Assembly (NCBI RefSeq): GCF_014200375.1
Contig: NZ_JACHBP010000001.1
Coordinates: 372,001-436,000 of the forward strand
DNA length: 64,000 nucleotides
Direction: 5' to 3'
DNA from: Terrimesophilobacter mesophilus
GTDB lineage: Bacteria; Actinomycetota; Actinomycetes; Actinomycetales; Microbacteriaceae
The notes beneath the pieces are model-generated. The model did no database searches and was not told the origin of the DNA. It saw only the letters and a program-made list of their open reading frames with translations. Each line of letters begins with the position of its first letter. Positions within the stretch are counted from its first letter, which is position 1. A program made the translations under genes and the position numbers. This document shows positions 56,731 to 64,000 of this stretch, piece by piece.

Positions 56731-56823
56731 CGTCGTGCCGGCCTGCTCCGCAGCCGATCAGAAGTCTGAATCAGCCTCGAAGAGTCTACCAGCAGCGGGC
56801 TTCGCGGCCTAGCGCCGCGCCGA

Positions 56824-57813
56824 TCATGCCCTGCGGGGTCGCAGGACGACGACCCCGGTTCCTGCCAGAAGCAGCAGGAGCGCTCCGAACGCGAGCGGAA
56901 GCGGTGAGGTTCCCGTGTTCGCGAGTGCGGGCACCTCGTCATCACCGCCGTCGTCCACCGCCGGCGCGGGAATGATCCAGAGCGAGTCCGTGAACCAGCC
57001 TTCGACCGGATCCCCTGCCTCCAGACTGTCCGCGGCGTGGGCGGGATCAGTGATCGACACGAGTCTCGCGGCGTCGTCATCCCAGACCGTGACCCACCAT
57101 GTGCCTGCACTGTCGAAGTCGGCGTCGAAGGAGTTCCAGAGCCCGCTCGGGTTGATGAGGTAGGTCGCCACGCCTGTCGTGAGGTCGAGGGTGTAGACGA
57201 ACCCGTTGAAGTCGATCGCGTACACGGTTCCCGTCCCGGGCTGCTCCGAGATGACGGAGAGCGCGAGTCCCGTATCGATGAACCGGCTGTCAACGACATC
57301 GGCGATGTAGGTGGCCGCACCCGTCGTCAGGTCCAGACGGTACAGCTCGGTTCCGAAAATGGTGATGTATGCGGTGCCGGCGTCGAGGATGTCGAAGGCG
57401 TTGCAGGAGGTGCTGGGTTCTGGGCCACCCTCGTCGGCGTTGTGGTCCTGGGTGATGGGGCCGATCAGCGTGTAGGCACCGGTGGTGATGTCGACGGACC
57501 AGAGCTGGCATTCCGGTCCATATCCATAGCCGATGACGTAGCTCTTCCCAGCATTTGCGTCATAAGCACCGTCGGTGATCATCTGCGGGTCATCATGAGT
57601 CGCCTGGATGACCGTCAGGGTCGACGGGCTACCGGGATGCACCTGCCAGAAAGCGCTGCTGATACCACCGCCGTTCTCAGTATCCCAGTAGCCGGCCGAG
57701 TAGAACGAGTCGCCGTCGGGTGACGTCGCGAGGGCGAGAGCGGGCATCGAGGCGCCGAGCACGAGAGCGGCGACAGCGGCAACGGTACCTATCGAGAGGA
57801 TCGACTTCTTCAT
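56824..57813 (-). CDS. LANTG-anchored surface protein with propeller-like repeats
   Basis: A 329-residue secreted protein. The signal peptide (KKSILSIGTVAAVAALVLG) is followed by repeats of the form TGxxTxI/L (TTGAYTLIG, TTGAATYIAD, TTGVATYLIN), suggesting a beta-propeller-like fold. The C-terminus has the sorting signal LANTG, a hydrophobic helix and RPRRA, so a class E-type sortase should link it to peptidoglycan. GGAG lies 6 bases before ATG 57813. No sortase gene is in the window. Function unknown. Confidence 0.82.
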   Translation of the reverse strand: MKKSILSIGTVAAVAALVLGASMPALALATSPDGDSFYSAGYWDTENGGGISSAFWQVHPGSPSTLTVIQATHDDPQMITDGAYDANAGKSYVIGYGYGPECQLWSVDITTGAYTLIGPITQDHNADEGGPEPSTSCNAFDILDAGTAYITIFGTELYRLDLTTGAATYIADVVDSRFIDTGLALSVISEQPGTGTVYAIDFNGFVYTLDLTTGVATYLINPSGLWNSFDADFDSAGTWWVTVWDDDAARLVSITDPAHAADSLEAGDPVEGWFTDSLWIIPAPAVDDGGDDEVPALANTGTSPLPLAFGALLLLLAGTGVVVLRPRRA

Positions 57814-57873
57814 CGGGATCTCCATGGGAGAGGCTGACACGACAACGGGTGAGAAGGTGGTGCGGAGGCGATC

Positions 57874-58752
57874 CTAGTGAACCTCAGACCCCGGCAACAG
57901 TCCCCGCGCGGAAGAAACCTGTGCCCGGACGGCGGGGATCACCTCGGCAGCGAAGCGCTCCATCGTCGCGGCGTCATCGCCGGCGAGGATGAACCCGCTC
58001 GTGCCGTGGTCGACGGCGAGTTCGACGAGTCGGTCGATCGTCGCATCCGCAGCACCGATGTTGAGCCAGCGCCGGATGTCCGCAGGACGCCGCCCCGCTG
58101 ACTCCGCGCCCTCGTCGATGAGTCGGTTCATCCCAGTGAGCTGGTCGACGCTTGTGAGGTAACCGAACGAGGGGATCCACCCGTCGGCCGCACGACCGAC
58201 GAGGTTCAGCATCCGCGGTTTGTATGCGCCAAGGGAAATTCCGATCGGATGCGGCGATGCCGGGCCGCGCTTCGCGCCGCGCACAGAATAGAACTCTCCG
58301 TCGACGCTCGCTCCCCCAGGCTCATCCACCGCCCAGATCGCCCGAATCACTCGGATCGCCTCCTCGAGCGCGGTGACCGCCTGGCCTGGACGCAGCCGAC
58401 GGCCGCCGACCGCTTCGATCGCATCCCAGAACCCGCCGGCGCCGAGCCCCAACTCGAATCGACCGTCGCTCAGCTGGTCGATCGTCACCGAGCTCCTCGC
58501 GAGCACGACCGGCTGCCGCAGTGGCAGGTTCGTCACGTTCGCGCTCAGGTGCACGCGCTCGGTCTTCGCCGCGACGAACGCGAGGAGGCTCCAGGCATCG
58601 AGCAGTGCCGGCTGGTACGGGTGGTCCTGGAACGTGACGAGGTCGAAGCCGAGCCGATCGCTCAGCTGCGCGAGCTCGACGACCCCGTGCGGATCCCGAG
58701 AAGTCGGAGTGATGAAGGTCCCGAATTTCAGCTCGTGCCCGTAGTCAGTCAT
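57874..58752 (-). CDS. LLM-class (luciferase-like) flavin/F420 oxidoreductase
   Basis: A 292-residue bacterial-luciferase-fold TIM barrel (FGTFITPTSRDPHGVVELAQLSDRLGFDLVTFQDHPYQPA at its start). The GLGAGGFWDAIEAVGG segment and the residue pattern resemble F420-dependent members, but FMN use is equally possible. Substrate unknown. It is divergent from pntAA with a 108-base gap. The following LANTG gene starts 60 bases downstream. Confidence 0.82.
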   Translation of the reverse strand: MTDYGHELKFGTFITPTSRDPHGVVELAQLSDRLGFDLVTFQDHPYQPALLDAWSLLAFVAAKTERVHLSANVTNLPLRQPVVLARSSVTIDQLSDGRFELGLGAGGFWDAIEAVGGRRLRPGQAVTALEEAIRVIRAIWAVDEPGGASVDGEFYSVRGAKRGPASPHPIGISLGAYKPRMLNLVGRAADGWIPSFGYLTSVDQLTGMNRLIDEGAESAGRRPADIRRWLNIGAADATIDRLVELAVDHGTSGFILAGDDAATMERFAAEVIPAVRAQVSSARGLLPGSEVH

Positions 58753-58860
58753 CGATCTCCTTCTTCATCGGCTGCAACCGGCGGCCGATGTCGAGCATTC
58801 CCCTGCACTCGAGCGGTCCGCACACTCGCTACGCTGGAGACATCCCGAAAGGAGCCTCCA

Positions 58861-60099
58861 GTGCGAGTTGGTGTCACGCGAGAACAACGTGCAGGGGAAC
58901 GGAGGGTCGCGGCAACACCGGAGACGGTACAACAGCTCACAGCCCTCGGACTCGACGTCGTCGTCGAGAAGGGGGCCGGCGATGAGTCCGGATACTCGGA
59001 TGCCGCCTACAAGGAGGCCGGCGCGACGATCGCCGCGAAGCTCGCCCTCGGTGCACTCGACGTGCTCGTGCACGTGCGCCCGCTGAGCCCGGCCACTGCT
59101 AAGGCGCTCAAGAAGGGTGCGGTCACCATCGGCCTCGCCTCGCCCTCGACTGAGCTGCCCACTGTTGCTGCCCTTGCCGCCGGGAAGGTGACCGCGTTCG
59201 CGCTCGAACTCATCCCCCGCATCTCCCGCGCCCAGTCCATGGACGCACTCAGTTCCCAAGCGCTGGTCGCCGGATATCGCGCGGTCATCGAAGCAGTGAT
59301 GCGTTATCCGCGCTTCTTCCCCCTCTACATGACCGCAGCGGGCACGATCCCCCCGGCGAAGGTGCTCGTGCTCGGGGCCGGAGTCGCCGGATTGCAGGCG
59401 ATCGGGACGGCAAAGCGCCTGGGCGCGCGCGTCTCGGCCAACGACATCCGGGCCGCCTCTGCCGACGAGGTCCGCTCGATGGGAGGCACGTTCATCAACC
59501 TCGACCTCGACACGGCGGCGGAGGGCACGGGCGGTTACGCGAAGGAGCTCGCCGAGGACCGCGCGAAGCGCCAGCGCGACCTGCTCGCGCCGCACGTCGC
59601 CGCATCGGACATCCTCATCACGACGGCGGCGATCCCCGGACGGGCGGCTCCACTCCTCGTCACGACCTACATGGTCAAGGGGATGCGGGCCGGATCCGTC
59701 GTCATCGACCTCGCGGCGGAGTCCGGTGGAAACGTCGAGGGCGTGGTCGCGGGTGCAGACACACCAGTCGCCGTCGACGGAGGCACTGTCACCCTCGTCG
59801 GGCTGCAGGATGCCCCCTCGGCCATCCCCTCGGACGCCTCCCGCCTGTACGCCAAGAACGTCGCCAACCTGCTCGCGATCATGACCGCGGACGGTACCGT
59901 TTCCCCCGACTACTCCGACGAGGTCGTCGCAGGGGCGTGCCTCACGCGAGACGGCACCGTCGTGCACGAACCGACTGCGAACGCCCTCGCCCAATCGAAG
60001 CCAGCTCCCACCAAGAAACCCGCCAGCGCAGCGAAACCCGCCACCAGAAAGCCAGCTACCGGCAAGAAACCGGTCACCACCAAGAAGGGAGCCAAGTGA
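58861..60099 (+). CDS. pntAA: NAD(P) transhydrogenase alpha-1 subunit with basic tail
   Basis: A 412-residue soluble NAD(H)-binding domain I of the proton-translocating transhydrogenase. It starts RVGVTREQRAGERRVAATPE. The Rossmann loop is VLGAGVAGLQAIGTAKRLGA (about 172-191). The C-terminus beyond residue 375 is an unusual Lys/Pro/Ala/Thr repeat tail (KPATRKPATGKKPVTTKK). The GTG has AAGGAG 6 bases upstream. It couples to pntAB by a TGATG overlap. Confidence 0.93.
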   Translation: MRVGVTREQRAGERRVAATPETVQQLTALGLDVVVEKGAGDESGYSDAAYKEAGATIAAKLALGALDVLVHVRPLSPATAKALKKGAVTIGLASPSTELPTVAALAAGKVTAFALELIPRISRAQSMDALSSQALVAGYRAVIEAVMRYPRFFPLYMTAAGTIPPAKVLVLGAGVAGLQAIGTAKRLGARVSANDIRAASADEVRSMGGTFINLDLDTAAEGTGGYAKELAEDRAKRQRDLLAPHVAASDILITTAAIPGRAAPLLVTTYMVKGMRAGSVVIDLAAESGGNVEGVVAGADTPVAVDGGTVTLVGLQDAPSAIPSDASRLYAKNVANLLAIMTADGTVSPDYSDEVVAGACLTRDGTVVHEPTANALAQSKPAPTKKPASAAKPATRKPATGKKPVTTKKGAK

Positions 60100-60428
60100 T
60101 GGATCCCGTCACCCTTCTCACCGTTGTCGTCCTCGCCGTGTTCGTCGGCTTCGAGGTCGTCTCGAAGGTCACGAGCAAGCTCCACACCCCGCTGATGTCG
60201 GGCGCGAACGCGATCCACGGCATCATCCTCATCGGCGCCATCATCGTCGCCGGGCAGACGAGCGACCCGTGGCTGCTCACCGTCGCGATCATCGCCGTCG
60301 TGCTGGCCACGGCCAACATGGTCGGCGGCTTCGTCGTCACCGACCGGATGCTGGAGATGTTCCGAGGCAGGAAGCCGGCCAAGGCCGACACCCCCGCAGG
60401 GGCCGGCACCGGGGAGGTCGCGAAGTGA
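60099..60428 (+). CDS. pntAB: NAD(P) transhydrogenase alpha-2 subunit
   Basis: A 109-residue membrane subunit with three helices (LLTVVVLAVFVGFEVV; GIILIGAIIVAG; LTVAIIAVVLATANMVGGF), the short half of domain II. It contains the conserved TPLMSGANAIHG loop. With PntAA and PntB it uses the proton gradient to make NADPH from NADH. The start overlaps pntAA by one base and the end overlaps pntB by 4. Confidence 0.95.
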   Translation: MDPVTLLTVVVLAVFVGFEVVSKVTSKLHTPLMSGANAIHGIILIGAIIVAGQTSDPWLLTVAIIAVVLATANMVGGFVVTDRMLEMFRGRKPAKADTPAGAGTGEVAK

Positions 60429-61798
60429 GCGTCCTCACCCCGGAGTGGACCGCGCTCCTCTATCTCGTCTCGGCCGTGTGCTTCATCCTTGCGCTCAAGG
60501 GATTGTCCTCCCCCCGCCACGCCCGCAGGGGCAACCTCATCGGCTCCGCCGGTGCGCTCCTCGCGGTCATCACGGTATTCCTCTCCGTGAAGCTCGACAA
60601 CATCCCACTCATCCTCGCGGCCATCGTCGTCGGTTCCGCCATCGCGGTCCCGATCGCCCGCAAGGTGCAGATGACGCAGATGCCGCAACTCGTCGGCGGG
60701 TTCAACGGCGTCGGCGGTGGCGCTGCGGCCCTCGTGGCCGTACTCGAACTGGGACACAACGTCGACGTGTGGGTGCGCATCGCGATCGTCTTCACGATGC
60801 TCGTCGGGGCGATCTCCTTCTCCGGTTCGGCGATCACGGTCCTCAAGCTGCAGGAACTCATGACGACGCGACCGGTGCTGTTCCCGGGCTTGCGCTGGGT
60901 CATGTCGATCGCGGTCCTCGCATCCCTCGCCTCCGCTGTGCTCGTCGTCGTGACGGGGTCGTGGATCTGGGCGGTCCTGCTCCTCATCCTCGGCCTCGGG
61001 GTCGGCGTGCTGCTCGTGCTGCCGGTCGGCGGTGCGGATGTCCCGATCGTCATCTCGCTGCTCAACGCGTTCACCGGCATCGCCGTCGCCGCGAGCGGTA
61101 TCGTGCTGGAGAACGTCCTGCTCCTCGTCGCGGGTACGCTCGTCGGCGCGAGTGGAACCATCCTGACCATGGCAATGGCGAAGGCCATGGGCCGCGGGGT
61201 CACCGGCATCCTGTTCGGCGCGTTCAAGGGCGGCTCGACCGCGGGGTCGACGACCGTGAGCGACCGGCCGGTGCGCTCGAGTTCGGCCGAGGATGTCGCC
61301 GTTCAGCTCGGATACGCCCAGAACGTCGTCATCGTGCCCGGGTACGGGCTCGCGGTCGCACAAGGGCAGCACACGATCGCCGAACTGGCGACGGCGCTCG
61401 AGGACCGCGGCGTGCACGTCGTGTTCGGCATCCACCCGGTTGCTGGGCGCATGCCCGGTCACATGAACGTGCTGCTGGCCGAGGCGAACGTGCCGTACGA
61501 GGCTCTCAAGGAGCTCGATGAGGTGAACCCGGAGTTCAAGTCCACGGATGTCGTGCTCGTCGTGGGCGCGAACGATGTCGTGAACCCCGCGGCGAAGTCG
61601 ACACCGGGATCACCGATCTATGGGATGCCGATCCTCGAGGTCGGGGACGCGAACCAGATCGTGTTCCTCAAGCGCTCCATGCGCCCTGGGTTCGCTGGTA
61701 TCGAGAACGAACTGCTCTACGACCCCAAGACCGAGCTGCTGTTCGGCGATGCGAAGGAGTCGCTGTCGCAGGTGCTCGCGGCGGTCAAGGCGCTGTAG
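60425..61798 (+). CDS. pntB: NAD(P) transhydrogenase beta subunit
   Basis: A 457-residue subunit joining about nine transmembrane helices (domain II) with the C-terminal NADP(H)-binding domain III (VVIVPGYGLAVAQGQH; VGANDVVNPAAKSTPGSPIYGMPILEV). All conserved domain III loops are present. The GTG overlaps pntAB (GTGA). It completes the three-gene operon. The stop lies 11 bases from that of the convergent FMN reductase gene. Confidence 0.96.
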   Translation: MSVLTPEWTALLYLVSAVCFILALKGLSSPRHARRGNLIGSAGALLAVITVFLSVKLDNIPLILAAIVVGSAIAVPIARKVQMTQMPQLVGGFNGVGGGAAALVAVLELGHNVDVWVRIAIVFTMLVGAISFSGSAITVLKLQELMTTRPVLFPGLRWVMSIAVLASLASAVLVVVTGSWIWAVLLLILGLGVGVLLVLPVGGADVPIVISLLNAFTGIAVAASGIVLENVLLLVAGTLVGASGTILTMAMAKAMGRGVTGILFGAFKGGSTAGSTTVSDRPVRSSSAEDVAVQLGYAQNVVIVPGYGLAVAQGQHTIAELATALEDRGVHVVFGIHPVAGRMPGHMNVLLAEANVPYEALKELDEVNPEFKSTDVVLVVGANDVVNPAAKSTPGSPIYGMPILEVGDANQIVFLKRSMRPGFAGIENELLYDPKTELLFGDAKESLSQVLAAVKAL

Positions 61799-61809
61799 GA
61801 GTCGGCGAC

Positions 61810-62436
61810 TCAGTCGATCATGTAGGAGCCGGTCGGACTGAAGCCGGAGTCGAGCTCGAACGGGTCGCGTACCTGGCTCGAACGGTCGGACACCGCCACG
61901 AGGGAGGCGAACTCCGCCGCCGCCCGCTCGACCCGGCTCTGCAGTGTGGCCACCCGGTCACCGGCGTCACCCCAGTCGGCTGAGGCGGCGAACACGCCGG
62001 TCGGAACGACGACGGCGTGCAGGTAGGTGAAGAGGGGCCGCAGTGCGTAGTCGAGGACGAGCGAGTGCCGCGGAGTCCCCGCCGTCGCCCCGATGAGGAC
62101 CGGTGCGCCGTTGAGTGACTGCGGGTCGAGCACATCGAAGAATGACTTGAACAGCCCGTTGTAACTCGTCGTGAAGACGGGTGTCACCGCGATGAGCCCA
62201 TCGGCGGTCGCGACCGTCTCGATGGTCTCCTCGAGCTTCGGGCTCGGGAAGCCGGTGAGTAGATTGTTCGTCACGTCGACGGCCGTGTCGCGCAGCTCGA
62301 TCGTGTCGACGGTGACTTCGACGCCGAGCTCGGCGAGCCTCGCGACGGTCGCCGTGGAGATGCGGTCGGCGAGCATCCGGGTCGACGATGGTTTGGCGAG
62401 CCCCGCCGACACGACCGCGATCCTGCGCTTCGTCAT
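61810..62436 (-). CDS. CE1759-type NADPH-dependent FMN reductase
   Basis: A 208-residue flavodoxin-fold FMN reductase (AVVSAGLAKPSSTRMLADRI is the phosphate-binding start; TPVFTTSYNGLFKSFFDVLD contacts flavin). It would supply reduced FMN to the luciferase-like monooxygenase encoded just upstream, whose stop overlaps its start by 4 bases. Substrate of the pair is unknown. Confidence 0.88.
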   Translation of the reverse strand: MTKRRIAVVSAGLAKPSSTRMLADRISTATVARLAELGVEVTVDTIELRDTAVDVTNNLLTGFPSPKLEETIETVATADGLIAVTPVFTTSYNGLFKSFFDVLDPQSLNGAPVLIGATAGTPRHSLVLDYALRPLFTYLHAVVVPTGVFAASADWGDAGDRVATLQSRVERAAAEFASLVAVSDRSSQVRDPFELDSGFSPTGSYMID

Positions 62437-63623
62437 GATCCGACCTCCATCAGTTCCACGTCCTCCGCCGATTTCTCTGCTGCCTTCTCGACGAGCGCGG
62501 CGGCGGCAGCGGCCGCCTTCAGGTTGTCGTGCGTGGGAGCATCCGGAACCCCAGCGGGCCGGTTCTTCGCGAACTCCTTGCGGAGCACCGGGACGACCTC
62601 TCCTCCGAGCAGGTCGAGCTGCTCGAGCACGGTCTTGAGCGGCAGGCCGGCGTGGTCCATGAGCCAGAGCTGGCGCTGGTAGTCGCCCGCGTATTCCCGG
62701 AAGCCGAGCGTGCGGTCGATGACCTGCTGCGGGCTGCCCACGGTGAGCGGGGTCTGCGCCGTGAAGTCCTCGAGGCTCGGTCCATTGCCGTACACCGGAG
62801 CCTCGTTGAAGTATGGCCGGAACTCGTTCACGGCATCCTGCGAGTTCTTGCGCATGAACGCCTGCCCGCCGAGACCGACGATGGCCTGCGCTGCGGTGCC
62901 GTGCCCGTAGTGCTCGAAGCGCTGACGGTAGTAGCCGATCATCTTCGCCGTGTGCTCGGCCGGCCAGAAGATGTGGTTCGAGAAGAATCCGTCGCCGTAA
63001 TATGCGGCCTGCTCGGCGATCTCGGGGCTGCGGATGCTTCCGTGCCAGACGAACGGCGGCACGCCGTCCAGCGGTCGCGGTGTGGACTGGAATCCCTGGA
63101 GCGGGGTGCGGAACTGGCCGCTCCAGTCGACGAACTCCTCCCGCCACAGCCGGCGCAGGAGCGCGTACTTCTCGAGTGCGAGCGGGATGCCCTGGCGGAT
63201 GTCCTCGCCGAACCACGGGTACACGGGGCCGGTGTTGCCGCGGCCGAGAGTCAGGTCCATGCGGCCGCCGGAGAGGTGCTGCAGCATCGCGTACTCCTCG
63301 GCGATGCGCACCGGGTCATTGGTCGTGATGAGCGTCGTCGCGGTCGAGAGGATGAGCCTCTCGGTCTTCGCGGCGAGCCAGCTGTTGATCGCGACGGGGC
63401 TCGAGGGCATGAACGGGGGGTTGTGGTGCTCCCCCATCGCGAAGACGTCGAGACCGACCTCTTCCGCGTGCTGGGCGATCCTGAGCACGTCCTGCAGCCG
63501 GGAAGCGTCGGTCGGCTCCTCGCCGGTCACCGGGTTGCGGGTGATGTCCCCGACGCTGAAGATCCCGAACTGCATCGCCTTCCGTGTGTCCTGTGGCTGT
63601 GTCGTTGCCTGTGTCATCGTCAT
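62433..63623 (-). CDS. CE1758-type LLM-class flavin-dependent oxidoreductase
   Basis: A 396-residue luciferase-like monooxygenase. The conserved barrel start QFGIFSVGDITRNPVTG, AMGEHHNPPFMPSSP and LGRGNTGPVYPWFG motifs define the CE1758 family, always paired with an FMN reductase. The C-terminus is Ala/Glu-rich. ATG 63623 is preferred over an in-frame TTG at 63629, since TAGACT lies 6 bases upstream. Confidence 0.88.
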   Translation of the reverse strand: MTMTQATTQPQDTRKAMQFGIFSVGDITRNPVTGEEPTDASRLQDVLRIAQHAEEVGLDVFAMGEHHNPPFMPSSPVAINSWLAAKTERLILSTATTLITTNDPVRIAEEYAMLQHLSGGRMDLTLGRGNTGPVYPWFGEDIRQGIPLALEKYALLRRLWREEFVDWSGQFRTPLQGFQSTPRPLDGVPPFVWHGSIRSPEIAEQAAYYGDGFFSNHIFWPAEHTAKMIGYYRQRFEHYGHGTAAQAIVGLGGQAFMRKNSQDAVNEFRPYFNEAPVYGNGPSLEDFTAQTPLTVGSPQQVIDRTLGFREYAGDYQRQLWLMDHAGLPLKTVLEQLDLLGGEVVPVLRKEFAKNRPAGVPDAPTHDNLKAAAAAAALVEKAAEKSAEDVELMEVGS

Positions 63624-63629
63624 TCCCAA

Positions 63630-63635
63630 AGTCTA
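63630..63635 (-). promoter_or_regulatory. Candidate leaderless -10 of the CE1758-type gene
   Basis: TAGACT on the minus strand, 6 bases before ATG 63623. The TAG is the stop codon of the preceding LLM gene. Confidence 0.42.
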
Positions 63636-64000
63636 TTCGTTTGCATGAACATTGGGGTCAACCGCGGAGCCCGCCACACTATTCCCGCGAATCGTCACGA
63701 GTTCAGCGGCGAGCAGTTCCAGTGTGCGGATACGACCGGGAGCCGTCCGGGGGTCATCCGGGACCGAGGAACCTGCGCCCGGCGAGATCATGACCTCGTC
63801 GACGCCGAATTGCGCCGCGAGCGCCCGGATGCGCGTCGCCGCGGGGCCGGGCGCATCGATGATCCAGCGTTCAGACATCCGGTCGATGAGGTCCTGGAGC
63901 GCAGGAGGGAGGTCCGCGGTCGCCGCAGCAGCCTCCTCCACGGTCACCTGAGGGCCGAGCGGGAGTCCGCTGCGCAACCGCGCCATCTGCTGCAACTGTG
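63633..64000 (-). CDS. LLM-class oxidoreductase, C-terminal part
   Basis: The frame is open to the window edge, so only about the last 120 residues are seen. They include LPPALQDLIDRMSERWIIDA and IRALAAQFGVDEVMISPGAG, typical of the C-terminal helices of luciferase-like (MsnO8-type) oxidoreductases. The start lies beyond base 64000. It precedes the CE1758-type gene by 9 bases on the same strand, so the three flavin genes may form one operon. Confidence 0.7.
   Translation of the reverse strand, partial: QLQQMARLRSGLPLGPQVTVEEAAAATADLPPALQDLIDRMSERWIIDAPGPAATRIRALAAQFGVDEVMISPGAGSSVPDDPRTAPGRIRTLELLAAELVTIRGNSVAGSAVDPNVHANE

Overview
This window is chromosomal DNA from a high-GC Gram-positive bacterium. 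Gene content and order point to the Actinomycetota, most likely Micrococcales and probably the family Microbacteriaceae. The evidence is a PriA-type HisA without trpF, a ClgR/DUF3046/recA neighbourhood, ThyX, a LysM gene beside lexA, and many genes whose -10 hexamer (TAnnnT) sits only 6-8 bases before the start codon, as in leaderless actinobacterial transcripts. No rRNA, tRNA, CRISPR array, prophage or insertion sequence was seen.

Region 1 (1-7 kb): the pheST start, a glutamate-type ABC transporter (gluABCD), a TrmH methyltransferase and infC-rpmI-rplT, all on the minus strand. infC starts at ATC. Region 2 (7-14.3 kb): an ABC exporter with a divergent TetR regulator, an SseB-like protein and hisC-hisB-hisH-priA. 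Region 3 (14.3-24.3 kb): a DNA-damage block with a LysM division-inhibitor candidate, lexA, hflX, dapF, miaA, miaB, recX, recA and a ClgR-like regulator. Three LexA-box candidates share the form CGAAG-N4-GTTYG. Region 4 (24.4-35.7 kb): cinA, pgsA, ftsK, RNase J, dapA, thyX, dapB and an M16 peptidase. From the LysM gene to pnp the order closely follows Rv2719c-Rv2783c of Mycobacterium tuberculosis.

Region 5 (36-54 kb) is an accessory block lying between the M16 peptidase and pnp, which are neighbours in M. tuberculosis. It holds a TetR gene behind a long, apparently structured 5' leader, an aldo/keto reductase, a PEBP protein, an ArsR-SulP pair and a branched-chain amino acid catabolism cluster. 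That cluster has methylcrotonyl-CoA carboxylase, acyl-CoA dehydrogenase, MaoC, a CitE-like lyase and branched-chain ketoacid dehydrogenase E1a/E1b/E2, and matches M. tuberculosis accD1-accA1-fadE19-Rv2499c-citE-bkdABC. Here its two halves lie apart, with most of the genes between them (MFS, PF03640 protein, RIO kinase) enclosed by two copies of a 56-bp palindromic repeat.

Region 6 (54-64 kb): pnp with a terminator and a folded leader, an LANTG-anchored surface protein, flavin-dependent oxidoreductases with a paired FMN reductase, and a three-gene proton-translocating transhydrogenase (pntAA-AB-B).

The most intriguing unexplained element is the roughly 220-nt leader of the TetR gene at 36.1 kb. 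It can form a closed three-way junction starting at the predicted transcription start, two further hairpins, and a stem that would mask the ribosome binding site.
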